NCBI GenBank assembly: GCA_902798105.1
Contig: CADBVG010000049.1
Span: 25,177 to 61,364 of the forward strand
Direction of reading: 5' to 3'
Origin: an uncultured Eubacteriales bacterium
GTDB taxonomy: Bacteria; Bacillota; Clostridia; Christensenellales; Aristaeellaceae
Length of the DNA stretch: 36,188 nt
Part shown: piece by piece, positions 8,811-17,243 of the stretch
Layout: every line of letters begins with the position of its first letter
Numbering within the stretch: position 1 is the first letter of the stretch
The notes under the pieces: generated by a model
Seen by the model: the letters and a program-made list of their open reading frames with translations, nothing else
Databases searched by the model: none
What the model was told of the DNA's origin: nothing
Program-made: the position numbers and the translations under genes

Positions 8811-9653
8811 ATGCTAAAGCAGGGGCGCAAGCGCGAGGCAAAGGGCCTTGCGGTACTCTATTTCATCATTGGCCTGATCATACTGCTGATCATATTGGCT
8901 GTGATTTACTTCGCGCTGGCCAAGCTGGACTATTCCGATAAGCTGGATCCCGAGATCACCATGCGACCTTACGTGGAGCAAACCCTGCCCCCGGAAGCGC
9001 CGGAGACGGTCGAATCCGAGCCGGAGTATGATGGGTTCGAAGCGCTGCCCGAGGATGATGTGGACCTGACCGAGCCCACGGAGGAGCCGACCCCCGAGCC
9101 CACGCCGGAGCCAACGGAAGAGCCAACCCCCGAGCCCACGCCAGAGCCCACACCCGAACCCACGCCGCTGCCCGCGGACAAGGTGGCCCAGCCCATGAAG
9201 AAGGTGCCCAACCTGCCCACGGAAACCTCTGAAAACGGCAAAATCGGCCTGACCAAGAGCTTTGTCTCCCCCGCGGACGACAACAAGCTGATGTATTTGG
9301 CGGGCTACGGCTACATCAACGAAGAGACCTTCGACGGCGCCGCTGCGAAGAGCTGGCTGGTCATCACCGAGGTTGCCTCCGGCCAGAACGTCGGCTACCC
9401 GCTGACACTGACGCCCAACGTGTCCGGCCTGCCCCACGGCGATGCCGTGTGCAAGAACGCCACCTCCTGTGACTTCGAGATTACCCTCGACGTCAGCCAG
9501 TACAAGGAAGGCATCTATTCCATGGCGCTGGTCATCGGCTACAAGGACGGCAAAAAGAACGTCTTCAAGTACTATCCCTTCAGCAGTGATGTCAAGTTCA
9601 CCGTGCTGGACGGCAAGGTGGTCACCCCCGCCCCGGCCGCTGAATTTGAATGA
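8811..9653 (+). CDS. Single-pass membrane protein with a PTPEP-repeat stalk
   Basis: I do not recognise a family. The 280-residue product has a basic N-terminus (MLKQGRKREAK), one long hydrophobic segment (about residues 12-36) and then an acidic linker. About residues 80-117 consist of TPEP/TEEP units (for example EEPTPEPTPEPTEEP), a typical extended wall-spanning stalk. The last about 150 residues form a globular, probably beta-rich domain with two cysteines (CKNATSCDF) that could form a disulfide. Topology is probably N-in, C-out. The start at 8811 follows GGAGG by 9 nt; an ATG at 8790 lies upstream of that ribosome site. It has its own near-consensus promoter. Confidence 0.72.
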   Translation: MLKQGRKREAKGLAVLYFIIGLIILLIILAVIYFALAKLDYSDKLDPEITMRPYVEQTLPPEAPETVESEPEYDGFEALPEDDVDLTEPTEEPTPEPTPEPTEEPTPEPTPEPTPEPTPLPADKVAQPMKKVPNLPTETSENGKIGLTKSFVSPADDNKLMYLAGYGYINEETFDGAAAKSWLVITEVASGQNVGYPLTLTPNVSGLPHGDAVCKNATSCDFEITLDVSQYKEGIYSMALVIGYKDGKKNVFKYYPFSSDVKFTVLDGKVVTPAPAAEFE

Positions 9654-9685
9654 TTCCATACGATATAGAATTGCTGTAGAGGCAC

Positions 9686-9765
9686 CTGTAGGGGCGCCGA
9701 TGCGGCGCCCGCCCTGCGCGTAGACTATTCGCGTTCCGGCGGGCGACGTATCGCCGCCCCTACAG
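9686..9765. repeat. Imperfect 28-bp inverted repeat, intergenic
   Basis: The arms 9686-9713 and 9738-9765 begin CTGTAGGGGCG and end CGCCCCTACAG and match at 25 of 28 positions around a 24-nt spacer. From memory, GTAGGGGCG-type palindromes are scattered through clostridial genomes, so this is probably a copy of a dispersed palindromic repeat. It may also end transcription of the upstream gene. Confidence 0.7.
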
Positions 9766-10039
9766 CTGTGCTTACGCCGATCCTTCAAAGCGACCAGGCA
9801 TTGCATCAAAGCCCGGTCCAATCAATCCGAAGGCAGCAATGATCCGTCTTTGAACTTTTTTCACCCGATTGTGCTTTATGACGCGACCGATATACGGTAG
9901 AATAAGATTGAACGCATGGAGCAGCAACGCGCGCAGCCACAATACCCTGATGCGCGAAAAACAAACTTGGCGGTACCCGCGCAGCCGTTACACAAACAGC
10001 GCCACAGCCGACAACTGCCTGCACTTAACACAGTCTTTC
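9766..10039. other. Intergenic region without a supported gene
   Basis: No convincing coding frame, RNA gene or terminator is seen between the inverted repeat and the his promoter. In particular I see no T-box or His-codon leader peptide. Short frames here lack a ribosome site and plausible composition. Confidence 0.5.
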
Positions 10040-10068
10040 TTGACTTTAGCGTGGTAACGTGCTAAAAT
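10040..10068 (+). promoter_or_regulatory. Histidine operon promoter
   Basis: TTGACT (10040-10045), 17-bp spacer, TAAAAT (10063-10068). Transcription should start near 10075, leaving a leader of about 23 nt with GGAGG at 10087-10091. That is too short for a T-box or attenuator, so control may rest on the promoter itself and on HisG/HisZ feedback. Confidence 0.82.
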
Positions 10069-10097
10069 GTCGTCAATCAACCAACCGGAGGTCTACT

Positions 10098-11198
10098 ATG
10101 AATCCTGTCAACGATACGCTGAAGCCGGAGGAGCGGGTACTGTATGCCCTGCGGGGCCTGTACCAGCGCTACGGCTACAGCCAGTTCAAGATGAGCAAGT
10201 TCGAGGAATATGACCTTTACACGGGCAACAAGGATTTCCTCGTCTCCGACGGCGTCATCACCTTCACCGACACCGACGGACGGCTGATGGCGCTGAAGCC
10301 AGACGTGACACTCTCCATCATCAAAAATTCCCGCCTGATGCCGGGCAGCGTCCAGAAGCTGTACTACAACGAGAACGTCTATCGCATTTCCGGCAGCACC
10401 CGCTGCTTCAAGGAGATCATGCAGACGGGCCTGGAATGCATCGGTGATTTGGACCTGTACAACCTGTGCGAGGTCATATCGCTGGCGGCGGAAAGCCTGA
10501 AATCCATTGACCCGAACTACGTGCTGGACCTGTCCCACATGGGCGTGGTGTCCGCGCTGGTGGATGTCCTCGGGCTGGACGATGAGCGACGTGCCGCCGT
10601 GATTGCCTGCATCGGCGAAAAGAACGGCGACGGCGTGCGCAGGCTCTGCCCCGACAAGGATGTATCGGGCATACTGGCGCTGATCGCCGCCCACGGCAAA
10701 GCTGAAACCGTTATCGAAAAACTTCGCCCCTGGTGCGTCAGCGCTGAGGCCAAGGCAGCCCTGGAAGAGCTCTCCCTGGTGACCGGCGTGCTGGCGGCCA
10801 ATTGGTGCGACGGCGTGCGGGTGGACTTCTCCATTGTCAACGACATGAACTACTACAACGGCATCGTGTTCATGGGCTATATCCGGGGCATCCCCACGGG
10901 CGTGCTGTCCGGCGGCCAGTACGACAAGCTGATGGCGCGCATGGGGCGAAACTGCAAGGCCGTGGGCTTCGCCATCTACATGGACCAGCTGGAACGCCTG
11001 AACGACGAGCCCAGGCCCTACGATGTAGATACCCTGGTGCTCTACGACGACTGCGCCGACATCGCGGCGCTGACCCGCGCCATTGCGGCGCTGGCCCGGG
11101 AGGGCACCAGCGTCCGGGCACAGAGGACCATAGACGAAAAGCTGCGCTACCGGCGGCTGCTCAGATTCGGCGAAGGAGGAATCGAGTATGGCGAATAG
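10098..11198 (+). CDS. hisZ: ATP phosphoribosyltransferase regulatory subunit
   Basis: HisZ is a class II histidyl-tRNA-synthetase-like protein that does not charge tRNA but activates short-form HisG and gives histidine feedback. The 366-residue protein has the synthetase-like N-terminus (ERVLYALRGLYQRYGYSQ), motif-2-like YYNENVYR with IMQTGLECIG, and GIVFMGYIRGIPTGVLSGGQYDKLM. It lacks the C-terminal anticodon-binding domain of real HisRS, in keeping with its length. The ATG at 10098 follows GGAGG by 6 nt. It overlaps hisG by 11 bp, which fits their obligate partnership. Confidence 0.94.
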   Translation: MNPVNDTLKPEERVLYALRGLYQRYGYSQFKMSKFEEYDLYTGNKDFLVSDGVITFTDTDGRLMALKPDVTLSIIKNSRLMPGSVQKLYYNENVYRISGSTRCFKEIMQTGLECIGDLDLYNLCEVISLAAESLKSIDPNYVLDLSHMGVVSALVDVLGLDDERRAAVIACIGEKNGDGVRRLCPDKDVSGILALIAAHGKAETVIEKLRPWCVSAEAKAALEELSLVTGVLAANWCDGVRVDFSIVNDMNYYNGIVFMGYIRGIPTGVLSGGQYDKLMARMGRNCKAVGFAIYMDQLERLNDEPRPYDVDTLVLYDDCADIAALTRAIAALAREGTSVRAQRTIDEKLRYRRLLRFGEGGIEYGE

Positions 11199-11823
11199 CT
11201 TGATCAACGTTGCCCTGCCCAAGGGCCGCCTGGGCGAAAAGGTTTACGGCATGTTCGCGTCGGCAGGCTACGAGTGCCCCGCCATACTGGAGCCCAACCG
11301 CAAGCTGATCTTTGAAAACGAAGCTACCGGCGTGCGCTACTTCTGGGTCAAGCCCTCCGACGTGGCCATCTACGTGGAGCGCGGCGCGGCGGATATCGGC
11401 GTGGCCGGCAAGGACATATTGCTGGAGTACGCGCCGGACATATACGAGCTGTTGGACCTGAACGTCGGGCGCTGTCGGATGGCCGTGGCTGCAAAGAAGG
11501 CCTTCCGCGACAACCCGGAGCGCACATTGCGGGTTGCCACCAAGTTCACCCATATCGCCCGGGAATATTACGCCGGACTGGGCCGGGACATCGACATCAT
11601 CCACTTGAACGGCAGCATCGAGATCGCCCCGATCCTGGGGCTGTCCGACGTGATCGTGGATATCGTGGAGACGGGCAAGACGTTGCTGGAAAACGACCTG
11701 GAGCCCATCGAGACCATCGTGCTCATCAGCGCCCGGCTGATCGCCAACAAGGCCAGCTTCAAGTTCCACAGCGACCAGATCGAAGCCATATGCAAGGGAC
11801 TGGCCAGACAGGTGAAAGAATAA
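11188..11823 (+). CDS. hisG: ATP phosphoribosyltransferase, short form
   Basis: HisG condenses ATP and PRPP to phosphoribosyl-ATP, the first step of histidine synthesis. At 211 residues this is the short form that lacks the C-terminal regulatory domain and needs HisZ. The family start ALPKGRLGEKV is at residues 9-19, ERGAADIGVAGKDIL follows, and the PRPP loop region is DVIVDIVETGKTLLEN. The ribosome site GAAGGAGGAA lies inside hisZ. Confidence 0.96.
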   Translation: MANSLINVALPKGRLGEKVYGMFASAGYECPAILEPNRKLIFENEATGVRYFWVKPSDVAIYVERGAADIGVAGKDILLEYAPDIYELLDLNVGRCRMAVAAKKAFRDNPERTLRVATKFTHIAREYYAGLGRDIDIIHLNGSIEIAPILGLSDVIVDIVETGKTLLENDLEPIETIVLISARLIANKASFKFHSDQIEAICKGLARQVKE

Positions 11824-11879
11824 TCAAACGTCTTCCGCATTCCCCTTCCCCAATTTCCCATTATAAAGAAGGTATCGCT

Positions 11880-13157
11880 ATGATCAGAATTATGAAGTAC
11901 GGCGAGGTCGCCAACGATGAAATCTTCGCCCGCTCCGTGCCGGAGGTGGACGTGGCCGGGATCGTGTCGGACATCATCGCCGACGTCCGTACCCGGGGCG
12001 ACGCGGCGCTGCTGGAATACTGCGAAAAGTTCGACAAGGTCAAATTGGAGTCCCTGGAGGTCACCCCTGCCGAGCTGGACGCCGCCATCGCAAAGGTGGA
12101 GCCGGAGTTCATCGACGTGCTGGAGACCGCCGCCGCCAACATCCGCGCCTTCCATGAGAAGCAGGTGCGCACCAGTTTCATCATCGCCGAGAAGGACGGC
12201 GTGGTGATGGGCCAAAAGGTCATACCGCTGGACCGGGTGGGCCTGTATGTGCCCGGCGGCACGGCGGCCTATCCCTCCACGGTGCTGATGGACGCCATTC
12301 CCGCGAAGATCGCCGGCTGCGGCGAGATCGTAATGGTCACGCCCCCGGCGAAGGACGGCAGCGTCAACCCCGCCATACTGGCCGCGGCGAAGGTAGCCGG
12401 GGTCAGCCGCATCTTCAAGGTGGGCGGGGCCCAGGCCGTAGCCGCACTGGCCTACGGCACCGGGAGCATCCCCTGCGTGGACAAGATCGTCGGCCCGGGC
12501 AATGCCTTCGTGGCCGAGGCCAAGAAGCAGGTGTTCGGCCGGGTGTCCATCGACATGATCGCCGGACCCAGCGAGATACTGGTCGTCGCCGACGGCAACA
12601 GCAACCCCCGGCACGTGGCCGCGGACATGCTGTCCCAGGCCGAGCACGACAAGATGGCCAGCGCGGTGCTGGTCACCGACAGCATGGCCCTGGCCGAGGC
12701 GGTGCAGTCCGAGATCGACCGACAGGTAAAGGCCCTCCCCCGCTTCGAGATCGCCTCAACCTCCATCGATGTCAACGGCAAGATCATCGTCGCGGACACC
12801 ATCGACCAGGCCATCGGCATCGCCAACGCCATCGCCCCGGAGCACCTGGAGCTGTGCTTGGACAACCCCTTCGACTACCTGGATCGCATACGCCACGCGG
12901 GCTCCATCTTCATGGGGCGCAACTGCCCGGAAGCCTTGGGCGATTACCTGGCGGGGCCGAACCACACGCTGCCCACCGGCGGCACCGCCCGGTTCTACAG
13001 TCCCCTGTCGGTGGACGATTTCGTGAAGAAGAGCCAATACACCTACTTCACCGCCACGGCGCTGGAGGCTGTGTCCGACAAAATTGCCCGCTTCGCCCGA
13101 AAGGAAGGGCTGGAAGCGCACGCTCGGAGCGTGCTTTCTCGCTTTGAGAAAGCGTAA
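11880..13157 (+). CDS. hisD: Histidinol dehydrogenase
   Basis: HisD oxidises L-histidinol to L-histidine in two NAD-dependent steps and uses zinc. The 425-residue protein contains VGLYVPGGTAAYPSTVLM (NAD region), KIVGPGNAFVAEAKK, the signature IDMIAGPSEILVVAD, LSQAEHDK with metal and catalytic-site residues, and AGPNHTLPTGGTARF with the catalytic His. The ATG at 11880 follows AAGAAGGT; 56 bp separate it from hisG. An upstream in-frame reading from 11790 would overlap hisG and adds unconserved residues. Confidence 0.96.
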   Translation: MIRIMKYGEVANDEIFARSVPEVDVAGIVSDIIADVRTRGDAALLEYCEKFDKVKLESLEVTPAELDAAIAKVEPEFIDVLETAAANIRAFHEKQVRTSFIIAEKDGVVMGQKVIPLDRVGLYVPGGTAAYPSTVLMDAIPAKIAGCGEIVMVTPPAKDGSVNPAILAAAKVAGVSRIFKVGGAQAVAALAYGTGSIPCVDKIVGPGNAFVAEAKKQVFGRVSIDMIAGPSEILVVADGNSNPRHVAADMLSQAEHDKMASAVLVTDSMALAEAVQSEIDRQVKALPRFEIASTSIDVNGKIIVADTIDQAIGIANAIAPEHLELCLDNPFDYLDRIRHAGSIFMGRNCPEALGDYLAGPNHTLPTGGTARFYSPLSVDDFVKKSQYTYFTATALEAVSDKIARFARKEGLEAHARSVLSRFEKA

Positions 13158-13166
13158 AAGCACGCC

Positions 13167-13201
13167 AATGAGGAATTAGGAATGAGGAATGAGGAATGAG
13201 C
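13167..13201 (+). repeat. Heptamer tandem repeat forming the hisC ribosome site and start
   Basis: Five 7-bp units occur in a row: AATGAGG, AATTAGG, AATGAGG, AATGAGG, AATGAGC. The hisC ATG (13196-13198) lies in the fifth unit and its usable Shine-Dalgarno GAGG (13184-13187, 8-nt spacing) in the third. Each unit but the second has an ATG, in shifting frames. Loss or gain of a unit by slippage should move or double ribosome sites. Confidence 0.8.
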
Positions 13202-14269
13202 CGCTACCTGATCGATAGATACCAGGCGCTTGAAGCCTATACCCCCGGCGAACAGCCCCGGGACATGCAATATGTAAAGCTGAACACCAACGAGAGCCCC
13301 TATCCCCCGGCCCCCGGCGTCACCGAGGCGGTGCTGGCGGAGGCGGGGCGGCTGCAGCTGTACTCCGACCCGGTGTGTGCCGACCTGCGGGACGCGCTGG
13401 CGGCGCGTTACAGCGTGACGCGGCAAAATGTATTTGTGTCCAACGGCTCCGACGACATACTGAACTTTGCCTTCATGGCCTTCGGCAGTCCCCGGGCATA
13501 CTTTCCGGATATCAGCTATGGCTTCTACCCGGTGTACGCCGATCTCCACGGCATAGCCGCCCATCCGGTACCCCTGCGCTCGGATTTTTCCATCGACCCG
13601 ACGGACTACACGTCCCTGGACGGCTTTATCGCCATCGCCAACCCAAACGCCCCTACCGGCATGACGCTGAGCCGGGCGCAGATTGAGGATATCCTCCAGA
13701 CCAACCCCGATCACGTGGTGCTGATCGACGAGGCCTATGTGGACTTTGGAGCTGAATCCTGTGTGCCTCTGACTGCGAAGTACGACAACCTGCTGGTGGT
13801 GCAGACCTTCTCCAAATCCCGCAGCATGGCCGGGGCGCGGCTGGGCTTCGCCATCGCCAATGATGGGCTGATCGCCGACCTGGAAAAGATCAAGTTCAGC
13901 ACCAACCCCTACAGCATCAACCGCATGACCCTGGCCGCGGGCCTGGCTACGCTGAAGGCTGACGACGCCTGCATGGCCAACTGCCAACGGGTGATTGACA
14001 CCCGGGAGGCGACGATCTCGCGGTTGAGGCAAATGCGCTTCGAGGTACTGCCCAGCAAGGCGAATTTCGTATTCGCCCGCCATCCCCACGCCAACGGCGG
14101 CTTCCTGTACCGCCAGTTGAAGGCCCGGGGCGTGCTGGTACGCCACTTCGATACCCCCCGCATCAGGGACTTCCTGCGCATCACGATCGGCGCCCCGGAG
14201 CAGATGGAGGTGCTGTTTGAGAAGCTGGAAGAGATACTCGACGGGACGGTTGCGGCGGACAAATACTGA
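13196..14269 (+). CDS. hisC: Histidinol-phosphate aminotransferase
   Basis: HisC is a PLP-dependent class I/II aminotransferase that makes histidinol phosphate from imidazole-acetol phosphate and glutamate. The 357-residue product shows KLNTNESPYPPAP near residues 28-40, VSNGSDDILNFAF, NPNAPTGMTL, VLIDEAYVDF (PLP-contacting Asp and Tyr) and the Schiff-base Lys in VQTFSKSRSMAGARLG. The start codon sits inside a heptamer repeat. A palindrome overlaps its end and a MITE follows before hisB. Confidence 0.95.
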   Translation: MSRYLIDRYQALEAYTPGEQPRDMQYVKLNTNESPYPPAPGVTEAVLAEAGRLQLYSDPVCADLRDALAARYSVTRQNVFVSNGSDDILNFAFMAFGSPRAYFPDISYGFYPVYADLHGIAAHPVPLRSDFSIDPTDYTSLDGFIAIANPNAPTGMTLSRAQIEDILQTNPDHVVLIDEAYVDFGAESCVPLTAKYDNLLVVQTFSKSRSMAGARLGFAIANDGLIADLEKIKFSTNPYSINRMTLAAGLATLKADDACMANCQRVIDTREATISRLRQMRFEVLPSKANFVFARHPHANGGFLYRQLKARGVLVRHFDTPRIRDFLRITIGAPEQMEVLFEKLEEILDGTVAADKY

Positions 14270-14270
14270 C

Positions 14271-14292
14271 ATATCGAGCCGACGCTCGATAT
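14271..14292. repeat. REP-like palindrome after hisC
   Basis: ATATCGAGC (14271-14279) and GCTCGATAT (14284-14292) form a 9-bp stem; outer CTG (14266-14268) and CAG (14295-14297) extend it across a 2-nt mismatch, so it overlaps the hisC stop. It shares its core and most of the 14-nt arms with the palindrome at 59-97. No U-run follows. Confidence 0.65.
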
Positions 14293-14299
14293 ACCAGTA

Positions 14300-14500
14300 T
14301 TAAGGAACTACCGCACAATACGGCGGCACATCTGGCGGTGCCTTTTCCGCCAGTCATCTCTTGCAGATTTTTTGATTTGCCTCCGGGGCTTGCCAGCCCG
14401 TTCTTGCTGAAAACGCTCCACCGGAGCGTTTTCCGGGCGCTCGAACCCAGTAAACCTTCAAAATCTGCAAGAGCGCCTTAATTGCGCGGTATTTCCTTAA
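14300..14500 (+). mobile_element. MITE-like element copy 1, between hisC and hisB
   Basis: The element proper spans 14304-14496 (193 bp). It has imperfect terminal inverted repeats (GGAACTACCGCACAAT at the left; right end reverse-complemented GGAAATACCGCGCAAT) and is flanked by TTAA on both sides (14300-14303, 14497-14500), read as a 4-bp target duplication. An inner inverted repeat pairs CTCTTGCAGATTTT with AAAATCTGCAAGAG. Relative to the other copies it carries about 64 extra bp that include an 11-bp stem (GAAAACGCTCC/GGAGCGTTTTC). It contains no coding frame, so it must be moved in trans if it is mobile. Confidence 0.85.
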
Positions 14501-14543
14501 GTGATTCCTTCCCTAAAATCAACCATCTCACAAGGAGCACAAC

Positions 14544-15131
14544 ATGCGTACATCCACCATCACCCGCCGCACTGCCGAGACGGATATTCGGCTGACGCTG
14601 GACCTGGACGGCTCGGGCAAGTCGGACATCGACACCGGCTGCGGCTTTCTGAACCACATGCTGACGCTGCTGGCAAAGCACGGACGCTTTGATTTGACCA
14701 TCAACTGCGTGGGCGATACCGACGTGGACGACCACCACACCGTCGAGGACATCGGCATCTGCCTGGGCATGGCCTTCTCCGAGGCCCTGGGCGACATGGG
14801 CGGCATCGTTCGCTACGGCCAGACCATTTTGCCGATGGACGAGGCCCTGATTCTCACTGCGGTGGACATCTCCGGCCGCTGCCACCTGGGCTACGGGCTG
14901 GACATTCCCACGCAGAAGATCGGCAGCTTTGACACCGAGCTGGCGCAGGAGTTCTGGCTGGGCTTCGTGCGCAAGGCGAACGTAACCCTGCACTTTCAGC
15001 AGCTGGCCGGAACCAACAGCCATCACATCGTCGAGGGCGCGTTCAAATCCGCGGCCCGGAGCCTGCGGGCCGCCTGCGCCATCGACCCCAGCCTGAACGG
15101 AGAGATCCCGTCCACGAAAGGAATACTATGA
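14544..15131 (+). CDS. hisB: Imidazoleglycerol-phosphate dehydratase
   Basis: HisB dehydrates imidazole-glycerol phosphate to imidazole-acetol phosphate using manganese. The 195-residue protein is the monofunctional form, without the N-terminal histidinol phosphatase of enterobacteria. Metal-binding motifs are GCGFLNHML, VDDHHTVEDIGI and SHHIVEGAFKS. CACAAGGAGCA precedes the ATG. A MITE separates it from hisC, so its expression may depend on read-through or on a new promoter; TAAAAT at 14514 is a weak -10 candidate. The stop overlaps the hisH start (ATGA). Confidence 0.96.
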   Translation: MRTSTITRRTAETDIRLTLDLDGSGKSDIDTGCGFLNHMLTLLAKHGRFDLTINCVGDTDVDDHHTVEDIGICLGMAFSEALGDMGGIVRYGQTILPMDEALILTAVDISGRCHLGYGLDIPTQKIGSFDTELAQEFWLGFVRKANVTLHFQQLAGTNSHHIVEGAFKSAARSLRAACAIDPSLNGEIPSTKGIL

Positions 15132-15754
15132 TTGCGATTATCGACTACGGCGTGGGTAACTTGTTTTCGCTGGCCCACAGCCTGAAGGCCGTCGGCGCCC
15201 AGGCCGTCGTCACCGGCGAGGCCGGGGTCATCCTCAGCGCCGACCGGGTGATCCTGCCAGGGGTAGGCGCGTTTGGTGACGCAGCGAAAAAGCTGCGGGA
15301 AACGGGCCTGGATGGCGTGGCGAAGGCTGTCGCCGCCCGGGGCACCCCCATCATGGGCATTTGCCTGGGAATGCAGCTGCTTCTGGACAAGTCCTTTGAA
15401 TTCGGCGAGCATGACGGCCTGGGCCTGATCCCCGGCGAGGTGCGGCCCATCTCCGAGGTCATCCCCGCCGGTCTGAAGATTCCTCACATTGGATGGAACG
15501 CGCTGGAGGTCCGCAAACCCCACCCCATCTTCCGGAACGTGGAGCCCGGGGATTGCGTTTACTTCGTCCACTCCTACTACGGCGCGAATTGCGATGAATC
15601 GGTCATCGCCACCGCCGAATACGGTGCGCCGCTGACCGCCGCCGTGGCGAAAGGCAACGTCTGCGGCTGCCAGTTCCACCCGGAAAAGAGCGGCGACGTG
15701 GGCCTTGGCATACTGAAAGCCTTCTGTGAATGGGACGGTGTTGAATCATGTTGA
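15128..15754 (+). CDS. hisH: Imidazole glycerol phosphate synthase, glutaminase subunit
   Basis: HisH releases ammonia from glutamine and channels it to HisF. The 208-residue class I amidotransferase has the nucleophile Cys in GICLGMQLL (about residue 79), the oxyanion region PGVGAFGDA, and the His-Glu pair in GCQFHPEKSG. It overlaps hisB by 4 bp and hisA by 7 bp, showing tight coupling. Confidence 0.96.
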   Translation: MIAIIDYGVGNLFSLAHSLKAVGAQAVVTGEAGVILSADRVILPGVGAFGDAAKKLRETGLDGVAKAVAARGTPIMGICLGMQLLLDKSFEFGEHDGLGLIPGEVRPISEVIPAGLKIPHIGWNALEVRKPHPIFRNVEPGDCVYFVHSYYGANCDESVIATAEYGAPLTAAVAKGNVCGCQFHPEKSGDVGLGILKAFCEWDGVESC

Positions 15755-16464
15755 TATTCCCCGCCATCGACCTGGTCGGCGGCAAGGCCGTGCGGCTGTA
15801 CAAGGGCGACTACAACCAGATGACCGTGTACGACGACGACCCGCTGGACACTGCCCGTCGGTTTGAGGCCGCCGGAGCTACCCACCTGCACATGGTGGAC
15901 CTGGAGGGTGCGCGGGATGGCGGCACGCCGAACTTTGACACCGTAAAGCGGGTCGTGGAAAATACGGGCCTGTTCGTGGAAATCGGCGGCGGCATACGGG
16001 ACATGGCCGTCATCGAAAAGTACATGGACGCCGGTGTTAAGCGGGTCATACTGGGCACCGCGGCCATCGTCGACGAAGGCTTCACCCGGGACGCCCTCAG
16101 GCGCTTCGGCAACGTCATCGCCCTGGGCGCGGATGTGAAGGACGGCGAGGTGGCCATCCGCGGATGGCTGGAGCTTTCGGGCATGACGCTGGACGCCTTC
16201 TGCGAGAAGTACCAGGCCATGGGCCTTCGGACCCTGATCTGCACCGACATCAGCCGGGACGGGGCCATGCAAGGCGCGAACCGAGCCCTGTACGCCGATC
16301 TGCAGCGCAAGTACCGCATGGACATCGTGGCCTCCGGCGGCGTTTCGTCCATGGAGGACGTGCGGGCGCTGGCCGCGCTGGAGCTGTACGGCGCGATCAT
16401 CGGCAAGGCCTGCTACACCGGGGCCATCGACCTGGAAAAAGCCATTGAGGAGGCGGCGCAATGA
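15748..16464 (+). CDS. hisA: ProFAR isomerase
   Basis: HisA is a TIM-barrel isomerase that converts ProFAR to PRFAR. The 238-residue protein begins MLIFPAIDLVGGKAVRLYKG with the catalytic Asp at residue 8; EIGGGIRDM and the second catalytic Asp in CTDISRDGAMQG follow, and a phosphate-binding ASGGVSSMEDV near the end. It overlaps hisF by 4 bp (ATGA). Confidence 0.96.
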   Translation: MLIFPAIDLVGGKAVRLYKGDYNQMTVYDDDPLDTARRFEAAGATHLHMVDLEGARDGGTPNFDTVKRVVENTGLFVEIGGGIRDMAVIEKYMDAGVKRVILGTAAIVDEGFTRDALRRFGNVIALGADVKDGEVAIRGWLELSGMTLDAFCEKYQAMGLRTLICTDISRDGAMQGANRALYADLQRKYRMDIVASGGVSSMEDVRALAALELYGAIIGKACYTGAIDLEKAIEEAAQ

Positions 16465-17243
16465 TCACCAAGCGCATCATCCCCTGCCTGGACGTGAAGG
16501 ACGGCCGGGTCGTGAAGGGCGTCAACTTTCTGGGACTGGCGGACGTATCCTCGCCGGTGAAGCTGGCGGAGTATTACAGCAAGTGCGGCGCGGATGAGCT
16601 GGTGTTTTACGACATCACCGCCTCCGCCGAGGGCCGCGCCCTGTTTACCGACATACTGCGCCAGGTGGCCGAGCGGGTGTTCATACCGCTGACCGTGGGC
16701 GGCGGCATCAACACCGTTGCCGACTTCGACCGGGTACTGAAGTGCGGCGCGGACAAGGTGTCCGTGAACTCCGGGGCCATCCGCAACCCCGACCTGATCC
16801 CCGCTGCCGCAGAACGCTACGGCAGCCAGTGCGTGGTGATCTCCGCTGACGTGAAGCGGGTGGACGGTGAATTCCGGGTGTTCTCCAAGGGTGGGCGTGA
16901 GGACACCGGCATGGAGGCCGTGGGCTGGATCGCGAAGTGCGTGGCAAACGGCGCTGGCGAGGTGGTGCTGAACAGCATCGATACCGACGGCGTGAAGGGC
17001 GGCTTCGACCTGGAAATGCTCGACGCCGTCTGCGAGGCCGTCAGCGTGCCGGTGATCGCTTCCGGCGGTGCGGGCTGCGTGCAGGATTTTGTCACGCTGT
17101 TCAAGACCCTTCCGAAGGTGGACGCGGGGTTGGCCGCCTCGATCTTCCACTTCGGCGAGGTGCAGATTCCTGATTTGAAGCGCGCGCTGCATCAGCAGGG
17201 CATCAACGTCAGATTAAACAAGGAGGATTCCATCCGTGATTGA
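16461..17243 (+). CDS. hisF: Imidazole glycerol phosphate synthase, cyclase subunit
   Basis: HisF uses ammonia from HisH to convert PRFAR to imidazole-glycerol phosphate and AICAR. The 260-residue TIM barrel starts [15 protein letters not shown] (catalytic Asp 11), then [26 protein letters not shown] (second catalytic Asp) and [11 protein letters not shown]. It overlaps hisIE by 8 bp. Confidence 0.96.
   Translation: MITKRIIPCLDVKDGRVVKGVNFLGLADVSSPVKLAEYYSKCGADELVFYDITASAEGRALFTDILRQVAERVFIPLTVGGGINTVADFDRVLKCGADKVSVNSGAIRNPDLIPAAAERYGSQCVVISADVKRVDGEFRVFSKGGREDTGMEAVGWIAKCVANGAGEVVLNSIDTDGVKGGFDLEMLDAVCEAVSVPVIASGGAGCVQDFVTLFKTLPKVDAGLAASIFHFGEVQIPDLKRALHQQGINVRLNKEDSIRD

Noticed and set aside
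9869..10057. 62-codon plus-strand frame before hisZ
   Set aside because: No ribosome site, unusual composition, and it overlaps the his promoter.
10069..10097. T-box or His-rich leader peptide before the his operon
   Set aside because: The leader after the good promoter is about 23 nt; neither a T-box specifier structure nor a run of His codons is present there or in the preceding gap.
14300..14500. CRISPR or riboswitch as explanation of the repeated structured blocks
   Set aside because: Three dispersed copies with terminal inverted repeats and distinct 4-bp flanking duplications fit a transposed element; there are no regularly spaced repeats and no common class of downstream gene.
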